64,000 nt of DNA from an uncultured Chloroflexota bacterium. GTDB taxonomy: Bacteria; Chloroflexota; Dehalococcoidia; Lucifugimonadales; GCA-002694895. This document shows positions 7,738 through 16,271 of this stretch, piece after piece. A program made the translations under genes and the position numbers. The stretch lies in NCBI GenBank assembly GCA_913045935.1, contig CAJWSY010000001.1, positions 46,397-110,396 on the forward strand. Reading direction: 5' to 3'. The notes beneath the pieces were generated by a model. That model did not search any database. It was not told where the DNA came from and saw only the letters and a program-made list of their open reading frames with translations. The stretch's first letter is position 1, and every line of letters starts with the position of its first letter.

Positions 7738-8566
7738 TTTCGTCCTCAACTTGAATAATTTTATTATCTTCAATTTCATTTTCTAAATCTTTATCTTCAT
7801 CGATCAATTTTGAATTCAAATTAAAAAGATTCTGAATTTTTCCAGTTATGATCAACTGAATAACTGTACCAATAACATTTGATATTAACCAATATAATGC
7901 CAAACCACTTGGAAAGCTCAGCGTGAAGTATCCAAGTAATATAGGCATAAACCATAACATCATTCTATTAGTAGATTTTTGCCTTTCATCTATTGCAGGT
8001 GTGGCTGTGGTTTTTTGCATAAAAAATGTAGATGCTCCAACTAATAACGGTAAAAATATTTTTGTGTATATATCTGCTGATCCAACAATGATTTCCAAAT
8101 TTAGCCATAAAAATTGACCGTCAATAGGAATAGCTTGATTTATCAATGGAATAAATCCATAAATCGAATCATATAATTGGCTTAAGTTTTCTGGATTAGA
8201 AGGTAATGTGATATACAACGCCTGGTACAATCCAATAAAAATGGGCATTTGAATTACTAGTGGACCTAAACAACCAACAGGATTTATTCCTTGTTGCCTG
8301 TAGATATTCATAGTCTCTTGAGATATTCTTTGTCTATCATCCTTGTATTTTTCTTGTATTGCTTTTATTTTAGGTTGTATAAGAGACATAGCTTTCATTT
8401 GACGAGTTTGTCTAATTGATAAAGGAAACATAGCCATCCTAATAAGTACAGTAAAAGATATAATGCTTAATCCAAAGCTATTTCCAAGTAATATATAAAG
8501 CAAGATCAAACTATTGACCATTGGTCTAATAAAAACTAAATTCCATATGTCTGCAAATATTTCCAT
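7643..8566 (-). CDS. yidC: YidC/Oxa1 membrane protein insertase
   Basis: Inserts and folds inner-membrane proteins, alone or with SecYEG. At 307 residues it is the short form without the large periplasmic P1 domain of Gram-negative YidC. Hydrophobic segments surround the conserved IRMAMFPLSIRQTRQMKAM region (the hydrophilic-groove Arg lies here), the GCLGPLVIQMPIF segment and the C-terminal PSGLALYWLISNVIG. The tail is very basic (RRSNRHRTSRTKRKQRRSRN), typical for ribosome contact, and is encoded in the stretch overlapping jag. ATG at 8566 has AGGATAGTT directly upstream. It belongs to the rpmH-rnpA-yidD-lipoprotein-yidC-jag run. Confidence 0.96.
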   Translation of the reverse strand: MEIFADIWNLVFIRPMVNSLILLYILLGNSFGLSIISFTVLIRMAMFPLSIRQTRQMKAMSLIQPKIKAIQEKYKDDRQRISQETMNIYRQQGINPVGCLGPLVIQMPIFIGLYQALYITLPSNPENLSQLYDSIYGFIPLINQAIPIDGQFLWLNLEIIVGSADIYTKIFLPLLVGASTFFMQKTTATPAIDERQKSTNRMMLWFMPILLGYFTLSFPSGLALYWLISNVIGTVIQLIITGKIQNLFNLNSKLIDEDKDLENEIEDNKIIQVEDENESDRNNRKNNRRSNRHRTSRTKRKQRRSRN

Positions 8567-8581
8567 AACTATCCTAAATAA

Positions 8582-9757
8582 TTAACAAGAAGGGTCCCAA
8601 TCCTCTTCATTTCTATCATCATTTTCTCGTGTAAAAAATGGTTTCTGCCATAATTCATCAGGATTACCATTCTTTTTTATGTTAAAACCTCTCAAAGATC
8701 CATCAGATACTTGAATAAATATGTTATTCTCATGAACTTCAATAGAAGAGTAAATCTTTTTATCAATATTACAAGTTCCTAATTTTCTTTTTGAATCTTT
8801 GTGAATGACTAATAATTCTCCATTTTTTGTTACAAAAATCAAAAAATCGTCGATTACCACTGGAGATGAGACTATTGGACTTTTTGTCTCGTATTTCCAT
8901 TTAATTTGTCCAGTATTTTTATTCAAAGCATATATACTTCCGTCTAAATTTGGAGCGTAAACTATATCTGTATTTATTACTGGAGCAGTCCAAAACCAAC
9001 CTTTTGAATCATCAAACTCCCATATCAAATTACCGTTTTTAGCATTTATCGAATAAAATTTTCTATTTAAAGTACCAAAGTAAATTTGATTATTTTCTAA
9101 TATCGGAGAACCAACTATACTAGATTTGGTATCAAATTCCCAATTAAGATTGCATTGATTGTTGATGGAGTACATATTACCATCCATAGAACCAAAAATA
9201 ATTTGTTGATTTAGCTCATCATATACAGGAGTATTCCAAATTGCTTCCTCAGCTTGATATGAGCATACAGGATCAAACATCTCTAATTTGTTATATTTAA
9301 ATATTAACAATTCCCCATTTGATGCCGGTACATATATTAAATCTTCGTGAGAAACAATATTTCCGACTATCATGGGGCCATAATTTTCTTCAGATAATAA
9401 TACCTTCTCTTCTATATCTTGCAAGGATACTTCATCTAATCCTGTTTGTTTATTAAATCCTAATATTTTACCTGCAGATGTGCCGATAAAAGTTTTGTTA
9501 TCATAAATAAAAGGTTTAGAATAAATCGCTTTTGCAACAAACCTTCTGTCTTCGTCGTCTAAAGAAACTGCTCTCCAATTCTCACTGCCGCTATCTATGT
9601 TTACTGAAATCAACTCTCCATCAATAGTTGCAACATATACATTTCCTTCATCAACTAAAGGTGTTGACCAGCCTGAACCCTGAAATCTGTCAGCTGTACA
9701 AGCAACAAAGCTCAAAATAACAAATGCAGATGTAATTATTCTCTTAATATTACTCAT
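8582..9757 (-). CDS. PQQ-like beta-propeller lipoprotein
   Basis: A 391-residue exported protein. The N-terminus MSNIKRIITSAFVILSFVAC is a lipoprotein signal with Cys20 as the likely lipidation site. The rest holds about six to seven WD/PQQ-type blades with the recurring pattern NGxLIWxFD/TGQIKWKYET (for example NAKNGNLIWEF and NKNTGQIKWKYE). BamB of the Gram-negative outer-membrane machine has this fold, but here the gene sits between yidD and yidC (4-nt overlap with yidD), so a role in membrane-protein biogenesis at the outer face of the membrane is possible. That role is inferred from position only. It shows no catalytic motif and no clear PQQ ligands. Confidence 0.85.
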   Translation of the reverse strand: MSNIKRIITSAFVILSFVACTADRFQGSGWSTPLVDEGNVYVATIDGELISVNIDSGSENWRAVSLDDEDRRFVAKAIYSKPFIYDNKTFIGTSAGKILGFNKQTGLDEVSLQDIEEKVLLSEENYGPMIVGNIVSHEDLIYVPASNGELLIFKYNKLEMFDPVCSYQAEEAIWNTPVYDELNQQIIFGSMDGNMYSINNQCNLNWEFDTKSSIVGSPILENNQIYFGTLNRKFYSINAKNGNLIWEFDDSKGWFWTAPVINTDIVYAPNLDGSIYALNKNTGQIKWKYETKSPIVSSPVVIDDFLIFVTKNGELLVIHKDSKRKLGTCNIDKKIYSSIEVHENNIFIQVSDGSLRGFNIKKNGNPDELWQKPFFTRENDDRNEEDWDPSC

Positions 9758-9963
9758 TTTACTGGATCGTACTCCCTACTATTAAATGGATTACATTTAA
9801 TTAATCTTTTAACAACAAGAAAGGATGCCTTTAAAAAATTATGTCTATTTAAGGCATCAATTGCATACTGGGAGCAAGTTGGTAAATACCTGCATGAACT
9901 AGGCAAATACTGAGATATAGCCTGTTGGTAAAACTTTATTATTAATATTGATATAGATTTCAT
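9754..9963 (-). CDS. yidD: YidD membrane protein insertion efficiency factor
   Basis: A 69-residue protein of the YidD family, which helps YidC-dependent insertion. The hallmark cysteine region CRYLPTCSQYAIDAL (residues 23-37) is intact, followed by a basic stretch (VVKRLIKCNPF). An N-terminal amphipathic helix (ISILIIKFYQQAIS) probably lies on the membrane. Its stop overlaps the lipoprotein start by 4 nt (ATGA) and rnpA ends 16 nt upstream. No strong Shine-Dalgarno; coupling to rnpA is likely. Confidence 0.95.
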   Translation of the reverse strand: MKSISILIIKFYQQAISQYLPSSCRYLPTCSQYAIDALNRHNFLKASFLVVKRLIKCNPFNSREYDPVK

Positions 9964-9979
9964 TTGTTTTATTAGTCTT

Positions 9980-10324
9980 TCATCTAGAGGTTAATCCTGC
10001 GCTTGTTAATAAACGATTTAACTCTTCTTCGATTATACTAAACTTGGATTCCTTTGATTTTTTTCTTGCCATAATTACTATATCGTTACCATAGATGATA
10101 TTAGCATTACGGATAATAGACCTTATTCTCCTCGTTATTTTATTTCTTTGTACGGAATTACCGTAATTTTTTACTGAAGATATCCCTACTCGAGTATACT
10201 TTTGACTATTTTTAACATATATGAGTATCAGATTATCAGATATTTTTTTCTTACCTGAAGACCAAACTAGTCTAAAATCAGTATTTTTTTTTAATCTTAT
10301 TATTTGATTGTCATAGCCAATCAT
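9980..10324 (-). CDS. rnpA: Ribonuclease P protein component
   Basis: Protein subunit that works with the RNase P RNA to remove 5' leaders from pre-tRNAs. The 114 residues match the family. The conserved basic motif appears as NSVQRNKITRRIRSIIRN (residues 56-73), matching the RNR signature helix, and the N-terminal F-R pattern (TDFRLVWSSGKK) fits. It lies 17 nt after rpmH and before yidD, the classical order. The start MIGYDNQ is the only good Met in range. Confidence 0.94.
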   Translation of the reverse strand: MIGYDNQIIRLKKNTDFRLVWSSGKKKISDNLILIYVKNSQKYTRVGISSVKNYGNSVQRNKITRRIRSIIRNANIIYGNDIVIMARKKSKESKFSIIEEELNRLLTSAGLTSR

Positions 10325-10341
10325 AAAATTCTCATGTTAAA

Positions 10342-10479
10342 TTAAGGTGACAATCTTGATCGTGATTTTGCCATCCTTCTCTTCAATACATTACGTCCAG
10401 ATTTAGTTCGCATACGCGATCTAAATCCATGCACTCGGGCTCTTCTTCTTTTTTTAGGTTGATATGTTCTTTTTGCCAT
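10342..10479 (-). CDS. rpmH: 50S ribosomal protein L34
   Basis: A 45-residue, very basic ribosomal protein of the large subunit. The sequence starts [20 protein letters not shown] and ends [12 protein letters not shown], matching L34 throughout; the inner segment [14 protein letters not shown] is the family core. The start ATG is at 10479 and the TAA at 10342-10344. Upstream lies a good promoter at 10501-10529, leaving only about 15 nt of leader and no Shine-Dalgarno. It heads the rnpA-yidD-lipoprotein-yidC-jag run. No dnaA is found next to it; the neighbour on the other side is rph. Confidence 0.97.
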   Translation of the reverse strand: MAKRTYQPKKRRRARVHGFRSRMRTKSGRNVLKRRMAKSRSRLSP

Positions 10480-10500
10480 AGTTTTATTTGCGAAAAAAGG

Positions 10501-10529
10501 ATTATATAAATCTTTACAATGATGGTCAA
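10501..10529 (-). promoter_or_regulatory. Promoter of the rpmH operon
   Basis: On the minus strand, TTGACC (10524-10529), exactly 17 nt of spacer, then a perfect TATAAT (10501-10506). This is the best sigma-70-type promoter I found in the window. Transcription would start near 10494, only about 15 nt before the rpmH ATG. Confidence 0.75.
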
Positions 10530-10579
10530 TCTTATTTTACCTTCATAAATGTAAGATTAAAACAACTTATATACAAATA

Positions 10580-11284
10580 TTAATCAAAATATTCTTTTTG
10601 AATTGAAATTATATCTTTAATTGCTGATTCTGCCATTTCAGTAGCTTCTATTAATTGAGTTTTACTAAATGTCCCACTTTCTCCTGTCCCCTGAACCTCT
10701 ATAATATTACCCATATCATCCATAACAAAATTAAAATCAACGCTAGCTTGAAAATCTTCCTCGTAATTCAAATCTAATATAATTTCATTGTTTACTATTC
10801 CTACACTGATCGCAGCTATCAAATTAAAATTAATATTATTTGTTAAAACATTAGAACTCTGTAGTTTTGTTATTGAATTTCTAAGTGCAATAACACTTCC
10901 AATAATGGAAGCCGTTCTTGTCCCTCCGTCAGCATTCAAAACATCACAATCAACTAAAAGTGAATTTTCTCCAATTTGATTTAAATCCACCACAGCCCTT
11001 AGGCTCCTTCCAATCAATCTTTGAATTTCTTTACTTCTACCACTGTTTGTATTATTTCTGCTAACTCTTGAATTTGTTGATCCGGGCATCATAGAATATT
11101 CTGCAGTAATCCATCCTTGACCTGTACCTTTCAGAAAATGAGGAACTTTATTTTCAAATCTTACGGCACAAACAACTTGCGTATTTCCCAAACTAATCAA
11201 ACAAGAACCGTCTGATTGATATTGAATATTATTTTCAATCGAAATTTTTCTAAGTTCATTATTTTTTCTATTATCAATTCTCAT
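10580..11284 (-). CDS. rph: Ribonuclease PH
   Basis: Phosphorolytic 3'-5' exoribonuclease that trims tRNA 3' ends; it forms hexamers in the cytoplasm. I start the protein at 11284 (MRIDNRKNNELRKI) rather than at an upstream ATG at 11362: this is the family N-terminus, it yields the normal length of about 234 residues, and AAGGATG lies 6 nt upstream. Family motifs are GWITAEYSMMPGSTNSRVSR, the phosphate-binding RSLRAVVDL region, DCDVLNADGGTRTASI and VDFNFVMDDMGNIIEVQGTGE. Since tRNA genes here lack CCA, trimming by RNase PH followed by CCA addition is the expected route. Confidence 0.95.
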   Translation of the reverse strand: MRIDNRKNNELRKISIENNIQYQSDGSCLISLGNTQVVCAVRFENKVPHFLKGTGQGWITAEYSMMPGSTNSRVSRNNTNSGRSKEIQRLIGRSLRAVVDLNQIGENSLLVDCDVLNADGGTRTASIIGSVIALRNSITKLQSSNVLTNNINFNLIAAISVGIVNNEIILDLNYEEDFQASVDFNFVMDDMGNIIEVQGTGESGTFSKTQLIEATEMAESAIKDIISIQKEYFD

Positions 11285-11385
11285 CAATTCATCCTTAAAT
11301 ATAACTATCGAAACACATATAAATAAATAGTATCCTATGTGATAATTATATAGTAAAAACAATATATATATTTAAATATTTAATT

Positions 11386-13194
11386 ATGGATCAAAATTTA
11401 ATAAGAAATTTTTGTATTATTGCACACATTGATCATGGTAAATCCACCTTGGCCGACAGGTTAATTGAATTCACCAAGGGAGAAAAAGATGATAAAGACC
11501 AAATTCTTGATACTATGGATCTTGAAAGAGAAAGAGGGATAACAATTAAATCTCAAGCAGTCAGCCTCCCATTCAATTTAGACAATAAAACAACTTATAA
11601 TCTTAATTTAATAGATACTCCTGGGCATGTAGATTTTGCATCAGAGGTTTCTAGAAGTTTAAGATCATCTGATGGGGCAATATTATTAGTTGATGCTACG
11701 CAAGGCATACAAGCTCAAACTATTGCTAACACATACCTCGCTATCGACTTAGGGCTAACCATTATACCTGTGATCAATAAAATAGATTTACCATCTTCTC
11801 AAACAAAATCCGTGACTGAAGAATTAATATCAACATTCGGATTTATTGAAGATGAAATATTGCATTGCTCGGCCAAGACAGGAGAAGGAGTAAAAGAATT
11901 ACTTGAAAATATAATAAAAATCATTCCTCCTCCAAAAGGAGACCCTGGATTTACTAGAGCATTAGTTTTCGATTCAAAATATGATCAATACAAAGGAATT
12001 ATTAACTATGTGAGAATATTTGATGGAGAAATAAAATCTGGTGATAACCTGAGAACATTTAATTCTAAAAATGATTTTCTTGCCAATGAAGTTGGAATCT
12101 TCACCCCAGAACAAACTAAAAAACATTCACTTAAATATGGACAAGTAGGATATATCTACACTGGATTAAAAGAATTCAAAACTTTACCTGTAGGAGAAAC
12201 TATATTTAATCTAAACAATGAAAATATTGAGCCATTAATTTCTAACCAAGAATTAAAACCCAAAGTATTTGCAGGTATGTTTCCATTAGACCCAAATGAT
12301 TTTATTGATTTAGAAGAAGCTCTTTCTAAACTTCAATTAAATGATGCTTCAATTTTGTATTCAAGAGAAACTTCTCAAGCTTTAGGTCCTGGTTTCAGGT
12401 GTGGGTTTTTAGGTGTTTTGCATATGGAGATAATTCAAGAAAGAGTAGAAAGAGAATATGGAATAGAAATTATTATGACTGCGCCAAGCGTTGAATATAA
12501 GATCACATTAAAAAATGAAAAAACAATTTTAATAAATAATCCTTCCTCGGTAGAATTAGCTGACATAGAAAGTATTGAAGAACCTTGGATCAAAGCAACA
12601 ATAATTTGCCCTGATAAATTTATTGGTAAAATAATGGATCTAGTTACATCAAGAAGAGGAACTTCGTCAAATATTGAATATCTAAATACATCTGAAAACA
12701 AATCAAAAATTAATCGTATATTAATTTCATTTGAAATGCCTCTTGGGGAAATATTAGTTGGATTTTATGATCAACTAAAATCTGTTACACAAGGTTACGG
12801 ATCTATCGATTATGAAATTATTGGATTTAGAAAGTCTAATTTAGCAAAAGTGGACATACTAATTAATCAGGATAAAGTAGATTCACTTAGTACATTTATT
12901 TCAAAAGAAAAATCATACTATTATGGCCGTGAATTGGTTTCAAAATTAAAAGAACTAATTCCACGACAGTTGTTCGAAGTCCCAATACAAGCAGCTATTG
13001 GCTCAAAAATAATTGCAAGAGATAATGTGAAAGCACTAAGAAAAAATGTAACAGCAAAATGTTACGGAGGTGATATAACTAGAAAGAAAAAACTACTTGC
13101 AAAACAAGCTGAAGGGAAAAAAAGGCTTAAAAAATTAGGAAGAGTTGAAATCCCTCAAGAAGCTTTTCTGTCTATTTTAAATATAGATCATTAA
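11386..13194 (+). CDS. lepA: Elongation factor 4 (LepA) GTPase
   Basis: Translational GTPase that acts on stalled or mis-translocated ribosomes. At 602 residues it matches the family. G1 motif AHIDHGKSTL (13-22), G2 around RERGITIKSQ, G3 DTPGH, and G4 NKID are all intact. The C-terminal LepA-specific part ends in the basic AKQAEGKKRLKKLGRVEIPQEAF, typical of EF4. It is divergent from rph and convergent with sbcC (2 nt apart). The start region is AT-rich with no Shine-Dalgarno, but the start is fixed by MDQNLIRNFCIIAHIDHGK. Confidence 0.97.
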   Translation: MDQNLIRNFCIIAHIDHGKSTLADRLIEFTKGEKDDKDQILDTMDLERERGITIKSQAVSLPFNLDNKTTYNLNLIDTPGHVDFASEVSRSLRSSDGAILLVDATQGIQAQTIANTYLAIDLGLTIIPVINKIDLPSSQTKSVTEELISTFGFIEDEILHCSAKTGEGVKELLENIIKIIPPPKGDPGFTRALVFDSKYDQYKGIINYVRIFDGEIKSGDNLRTFNSKNDFLANEVGIFTPEQTKKHSLKYGQVGYIYTGLKEFKTLPVGETIFNLNNENIEPLISNQELKPKVFAGMFPLDPNDFIDLEEALSKLQLNDASILYSRETSQALGPGFRCGFLGVLHMEIIQERVEREYGIEIIMTAPSVEYKITLKNEKTILINNPSSVELADIESIEEPWIKATIICPDKFIGKIMDLVTSRRGTSSNIEYLNTSENKSKINRILISFEMPLGEILVGFYDQLKSVTQGYGSIDYEIIGFRKSNLAKVDILINQDKVDSLSTFISKEKSYYYGRELVSKLKELIPRQLFEVPIQAAIGSKIIARDNVKALRKNVTAKCYGGDITRKKKLLAKQAEGKKRLKKLGRVEIPQEAFLSILNIDH

Positions 13195-13196
13195 AT

Positions 13197-15779
13197 TTAA
13201 TTTAAACTAAAGGATGAAATTCCACCGTTTTTCTCTACTTCAATTGCTCTGTCAAAAGATTCTTTTAGAGATTCCAAATGAGTAATAACAATAATTTTTT
13301 TAAACTTATAATCATTTGAAATACTAACTGTTTGTATTGCCTCCCTAAGTCTATCTTGTCCCTCTTGATCTTGCGAACCAAAACCTTCATCAATAAATAA
13401 TATGGGAGATCTTACACCTGATCTTAAAGATATCAGTCTAGATAAAGCAATTCTAATTGCAAAATCTATTCTAAAAGATTCTCCTCCACTATATGTTTCA
13501 TAATCTCTTACAACACCATTATGATCAGCAATAAAAATTTCTATTTCTTGTGAAAAAGATTCAGATCCACTGATTTTTTTTCCATCTATTTTTCTAAATT
13601 CAACAGTCAAGTTATTTTCAGTCAATGCCGAAAGTAATTTGTTTGTTTCTCTACTTAATTCTGGTAAAGAATATTCAATTATTTGAGATGGAATTCCATT
13701 AGTGCCAAAACTTTTAACCAAAATTTCTAAATTATTTTGTTTTTCAAATAATTTTGTATTTTTAATTTTAGTATCTTCAACTAAGTCTAATTTAGATTGT
13801 AAGTTATCAATAAAATTTGATTTTGAATGTTTTTCATTCGTTAATTCTTTAATTTCAGATTCTAAGTTATGAATTACTTCAATATCAAAATCATAGACAT
13901 CTAATTTTTCATTATTTAAAATAATGTTTTCTTCTAAAATTTTAATATCATTTTCAATTATCTTTTTATCTTCATTCAACAAATTTAATTTTTGATTATT
14001 TTGAGTAGTTCTTGATAAAGCTTGATCCATATAAAACTTTTCTTTTTCTAACTCTATTTTTTGAGTCTGAACATTTTCTAGCAAATAATTATATCTATCC
14101 TGATCAAAATTCAGTTCATTAATTTCTTTGTTTAATGTGATTAATTGTTCATTCAAATCTTTATATTCAAAATTATTTTCCTTGTAATTAAGTAATGTAT
14201 TTTGAATTTTTTCTTTTTCTATAATTTCATTATTATAATTTTCACCCACAGTTTTAATTTTATTATTTTCAGATTCTAAATATTTTATTTGATTATCATT
14301 ATTTACATATAGATCAGTAATTGCTTTGTAATCCTTTCTAATTTGATCTCTAGTTTTTATCTGATCTGACAATTTTTTTTTATCTTTAATTAATTGAGAA
14401 TTGAATTGTTCAATTTCATTATTGTAATTTTCAATTAAGTCATTTTTTGAATTATCATCTATTTTCGATTTACAAACAGGACAAATATTATCATCAAATT
14501 TAAGCAAATCAATTTTTTGCAAAAAATCTTCAACAATATTTTCTTTCTTTAAAATCTCTTTATTTAAATTTTCTATATTTGAATCGTATGTAACAATTTT
14601 CATATCAAGTTCTTTAGAATCACTACTTGCATCTATTTGATCGTTTTGTAATTTAGTAATCGTATTTTTATTATTTGTATAAGTTGATTTTTCTGATTCA
14701 AGTTTCTTTTTCAATTCAATCAAATTTGCTGAAATATTATTTAATTCCAAATCATTATTTTTAATTACTGAAGTTAAGGTAATTTTTAATTTGTCAATTT
14801 TAGAATTAATTTCCTGATGTTTTGAAAATAATTTGCCTAAATCATTAAACTCGGCATATTTTAAAAGTATTTTCTCATAATCTAAATTAATTTTTTTCGA
14901 GTCAATCAACAACTTTTTATCACTCATTATTTCATCTGAAATTAATTGTATATCTGTGTTTTTAGATTTCAGATTTTCATCTAATATATTTTTCTTATCT
15001 ATATCTCCTTTTATTGCATTACTCAAATTATTAAACTCTAATATTTTTGATTCGTTATCTTTTTTTGTTTGCTCTTTATGTGACAACATTTGTTCAATTT
15101 CTTTTAATTTTTTCTTGTGTCCATTTAATCCTATTTGTTCAGGGTCTAATTGTAATAATTCGTCAGATATTCTTTCATTTAACATAGAATTAAATCCTAT
15201 CTGATTTTTTATATCATTTAATTTTTTTTTACTAAAATCAGATAATTTTTGCCATTCATTCAGGTTTAATATTTCAGACAATATTTCTTTTCTTTTTGTA
15301 GGTTGAGAAGTAGAGAATCTATCAGCATTTCCTTGCATTAGATAAGATGTATTAACAAATGTTTCATAGTTCATATTTACTATTTTTTCAATAATTCTTT
15401 GCGTTTCAGAAACAGTATTTCCAGATATTGAATTAAATCCTGTTCCATCAAATTGTTCAAAGTTGAGTTTTTGTGATCCTTTAGATTTAATAGATCTAAG
15501 GATTCTGTATTTTGTATTTGACAAAGATTCTGTAGTAATAAAATCAATGTCAAATTCAAGCTCAGCAAACATTTCATCCTCACCTTTAGATATTAAATCT
15601 TTAGAACTTTGAACTCTAGTTTTTCCCCATAACGACCATGTAATTGCCTCCAAAAGAGCAGATTTACCATTACCATTATCGCCAGTGATACAAGCAACAC
15701 TCCAATCATCAAAATCTAAAACATCAGTCTTACCTTTATAAGACATAAAATTATTTAATTTCAATTTTGAAGGAATCAT
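13197..15779 (-). CDS. sbcC: SbcC/Rad50-type nuclease-complex ATPase
   Basis: An 860-residue SMC-like ATPase that with an SbcD/Mre11 nuclease opens hairpins and processes DNA ends. Walker A GDNGNGKSA (33-41); long coiled coils rich in Lys, Glu and Asn (about 185-720) broken by a zinc hook CPVC (433-436); ABC signature YSGGESFRID near residue 765; Walker B ILFIDEGFGSQD. All parts are intact. No sbcD partner is found in this window: it directly follows the ATC-hydrolase-like gene (6 nt) at the tail of the pyrimidine operon. The Rad50-like length is shorter than E. coli SbcC (about 1050). Confidence 0.93.
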   Translation of the reverse strand: MIPSKLKLNNFMSYKGKTDVLDFDDWSVACITGDNGNGKSALLEAITWSLWGKTRVQSSKDLISKGEDEMFAELEFDIDFITTESLSNTKYRILRSIKSKGSQKLNFEQFDGTGFNSISGNTVSETQRIIEKIVNMNYETFVNTSYLMQGNADRFSTSQPTKRKEILSEILNLNEWQKLSDFSKKKLNDIKNQIGFNSMLNERISDELLQLDPEQIGLNGHKKKLKEIEQMLSHKEQTKKDNESKILEFNNLSNAIKGDIDKKNILDENLKSKNTDIQLISDEIMSDKKLLIDSKKINLDYEKILLKYAEFNDLGKLFSKHQEINSKIDKLKITLTSVIKNNDLELNNISANLIELKKKLESEKSTYTNNKNTITKLQNDQIDASSDSKELDMKIVTYDSNIENLNKEILKKENIVEDFLQKIDLLKFDDNICPVCKSKIDDNSKNDLIENYNNEIEQFNSQLIKDKKKLSDQIKTRDQIRKDYKAITDLYVNNDNQIKYLESENNKIKTVGENYNNEIIEKEKIQNTLLNYKENNFEYKDLNEQLITLNKEINELNFDQDRYNYLLENVQTQKIELEKEKFYMDQALSRTTQNNQKLNLLNEDKKIIENDIKILEENIILNNEKLDVYDFDIEVIHNLESEIKELTNEKHSKSNFIDNLQSKLDLVEDTKIKNTKLFEKQNNLEILVKSFGTNGIPSQIIEYSLPELSRETNKLLSALTENNLTVEFRKIDGKKISGSESFSQEIEIFIADHNGVVRDYETYSGGESFRIDFAIRIALSRLISLRSGVRSPILFIDEGFGSQDQEGQDRLREAIQTVSISNDYKFKKIIVITHLESLKESFDRAIEVEKNGGISSFSLN

Positions 15780-15785
15780 AAATCT

Positions 15786-16271
15786 TTAATTCACAACATC
15801 GTATTTAAAATCACAATAATCATCACCCTGCATTAAAGTTTTTTTACGAGTTAATTTTATATTTTGATTAAACCCTTTCACCAAATTAAAATCACGATTG
15901 CAAGAAAGATCAAATCCCAATTCCTCCAATCCCATAGATTTATACATTTCTGCATACTTACATCTCACTACGTTATAATGATAACTTTTATCATCTTTTT
16001 TTATAATCGAAGTTTCTAAAGATCCGTCTCTTGTCCATGGTTCTTGTCTGTCTATAAATGCTTCCAAAGAATTTCCTTTAATCTTTGTTAGTTCATATCC
16101 TTGTTCAATTGCTATGCCTTTTATAACTTCTGTAATGATATGCCGGGTTTTTTTAGTACCTAATTCCCCGGATAAATAATCTTTAAATTTCATAATAAGC
16201 TTAGCTTCTATTTCTCTTCTAAGTAGTATGCCTACTTTTTCGTTTATTTCATTATCACTTTTTGGAGCCAT
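15786..16271 (-). CDS. L-2-amino-thiazoline-4-carboxylate hydrolase-like protein
   Basis: About 161 residues. The C-terminal half resembles the ATC hydrolase family (ring opening of L-2-amino-thiazoline-4-carboxylate to N-carbamoyl-L-cysteine): [33 protein letters not shown] and the ending [11 protein letters not shown] with conserved GD and Cys. I start it at 16271 ([12 protein letters not shown]) because GAGG lies 8 nt upstream; this overlaps carB by 17 nt. It sits between carB and sbcC. A carbamoyl product next to carbamoyl-phosphate genes is suggestive, but no functional link is shown. Members of this family are often of unknown substrate. Confidence 0.68.
   Translation of the reverse strand: MAPKSDNEINEKVGILLRREIEAKLIMKFKDYLSGELGTKKTRHIITEVIKGIAIEQGYELTKIKGNSLEAFIDRQEPWTRDGSLETSIIKKDDKSYHYNVVRCKYAEMYKSMGLEELGFDLSCNRDFNLVKGFNQNIKLTRKKTLMQGDDYCDFKYDVVN

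Noticed and set aside
10528-10558. Inverted repeat AATCTTA...TAAGATT upstream of rpmH as terminator of rph
   Set aside because: Only 7 A/T-rich base pairs with a long loop and no T-run; it also overlaps the -35 box of the rpmH promoter.
10325-10580. Replication origin near rpmH
   Set aside because: No DnaA-box cluster and no dnaA or dnaN gene nearby.
13180-13210. AT-only inverted repeat at the lepA/sbcC junction as terminator
   Set aside because: No G/C pairs and no proper T-run; stability would be negligible.
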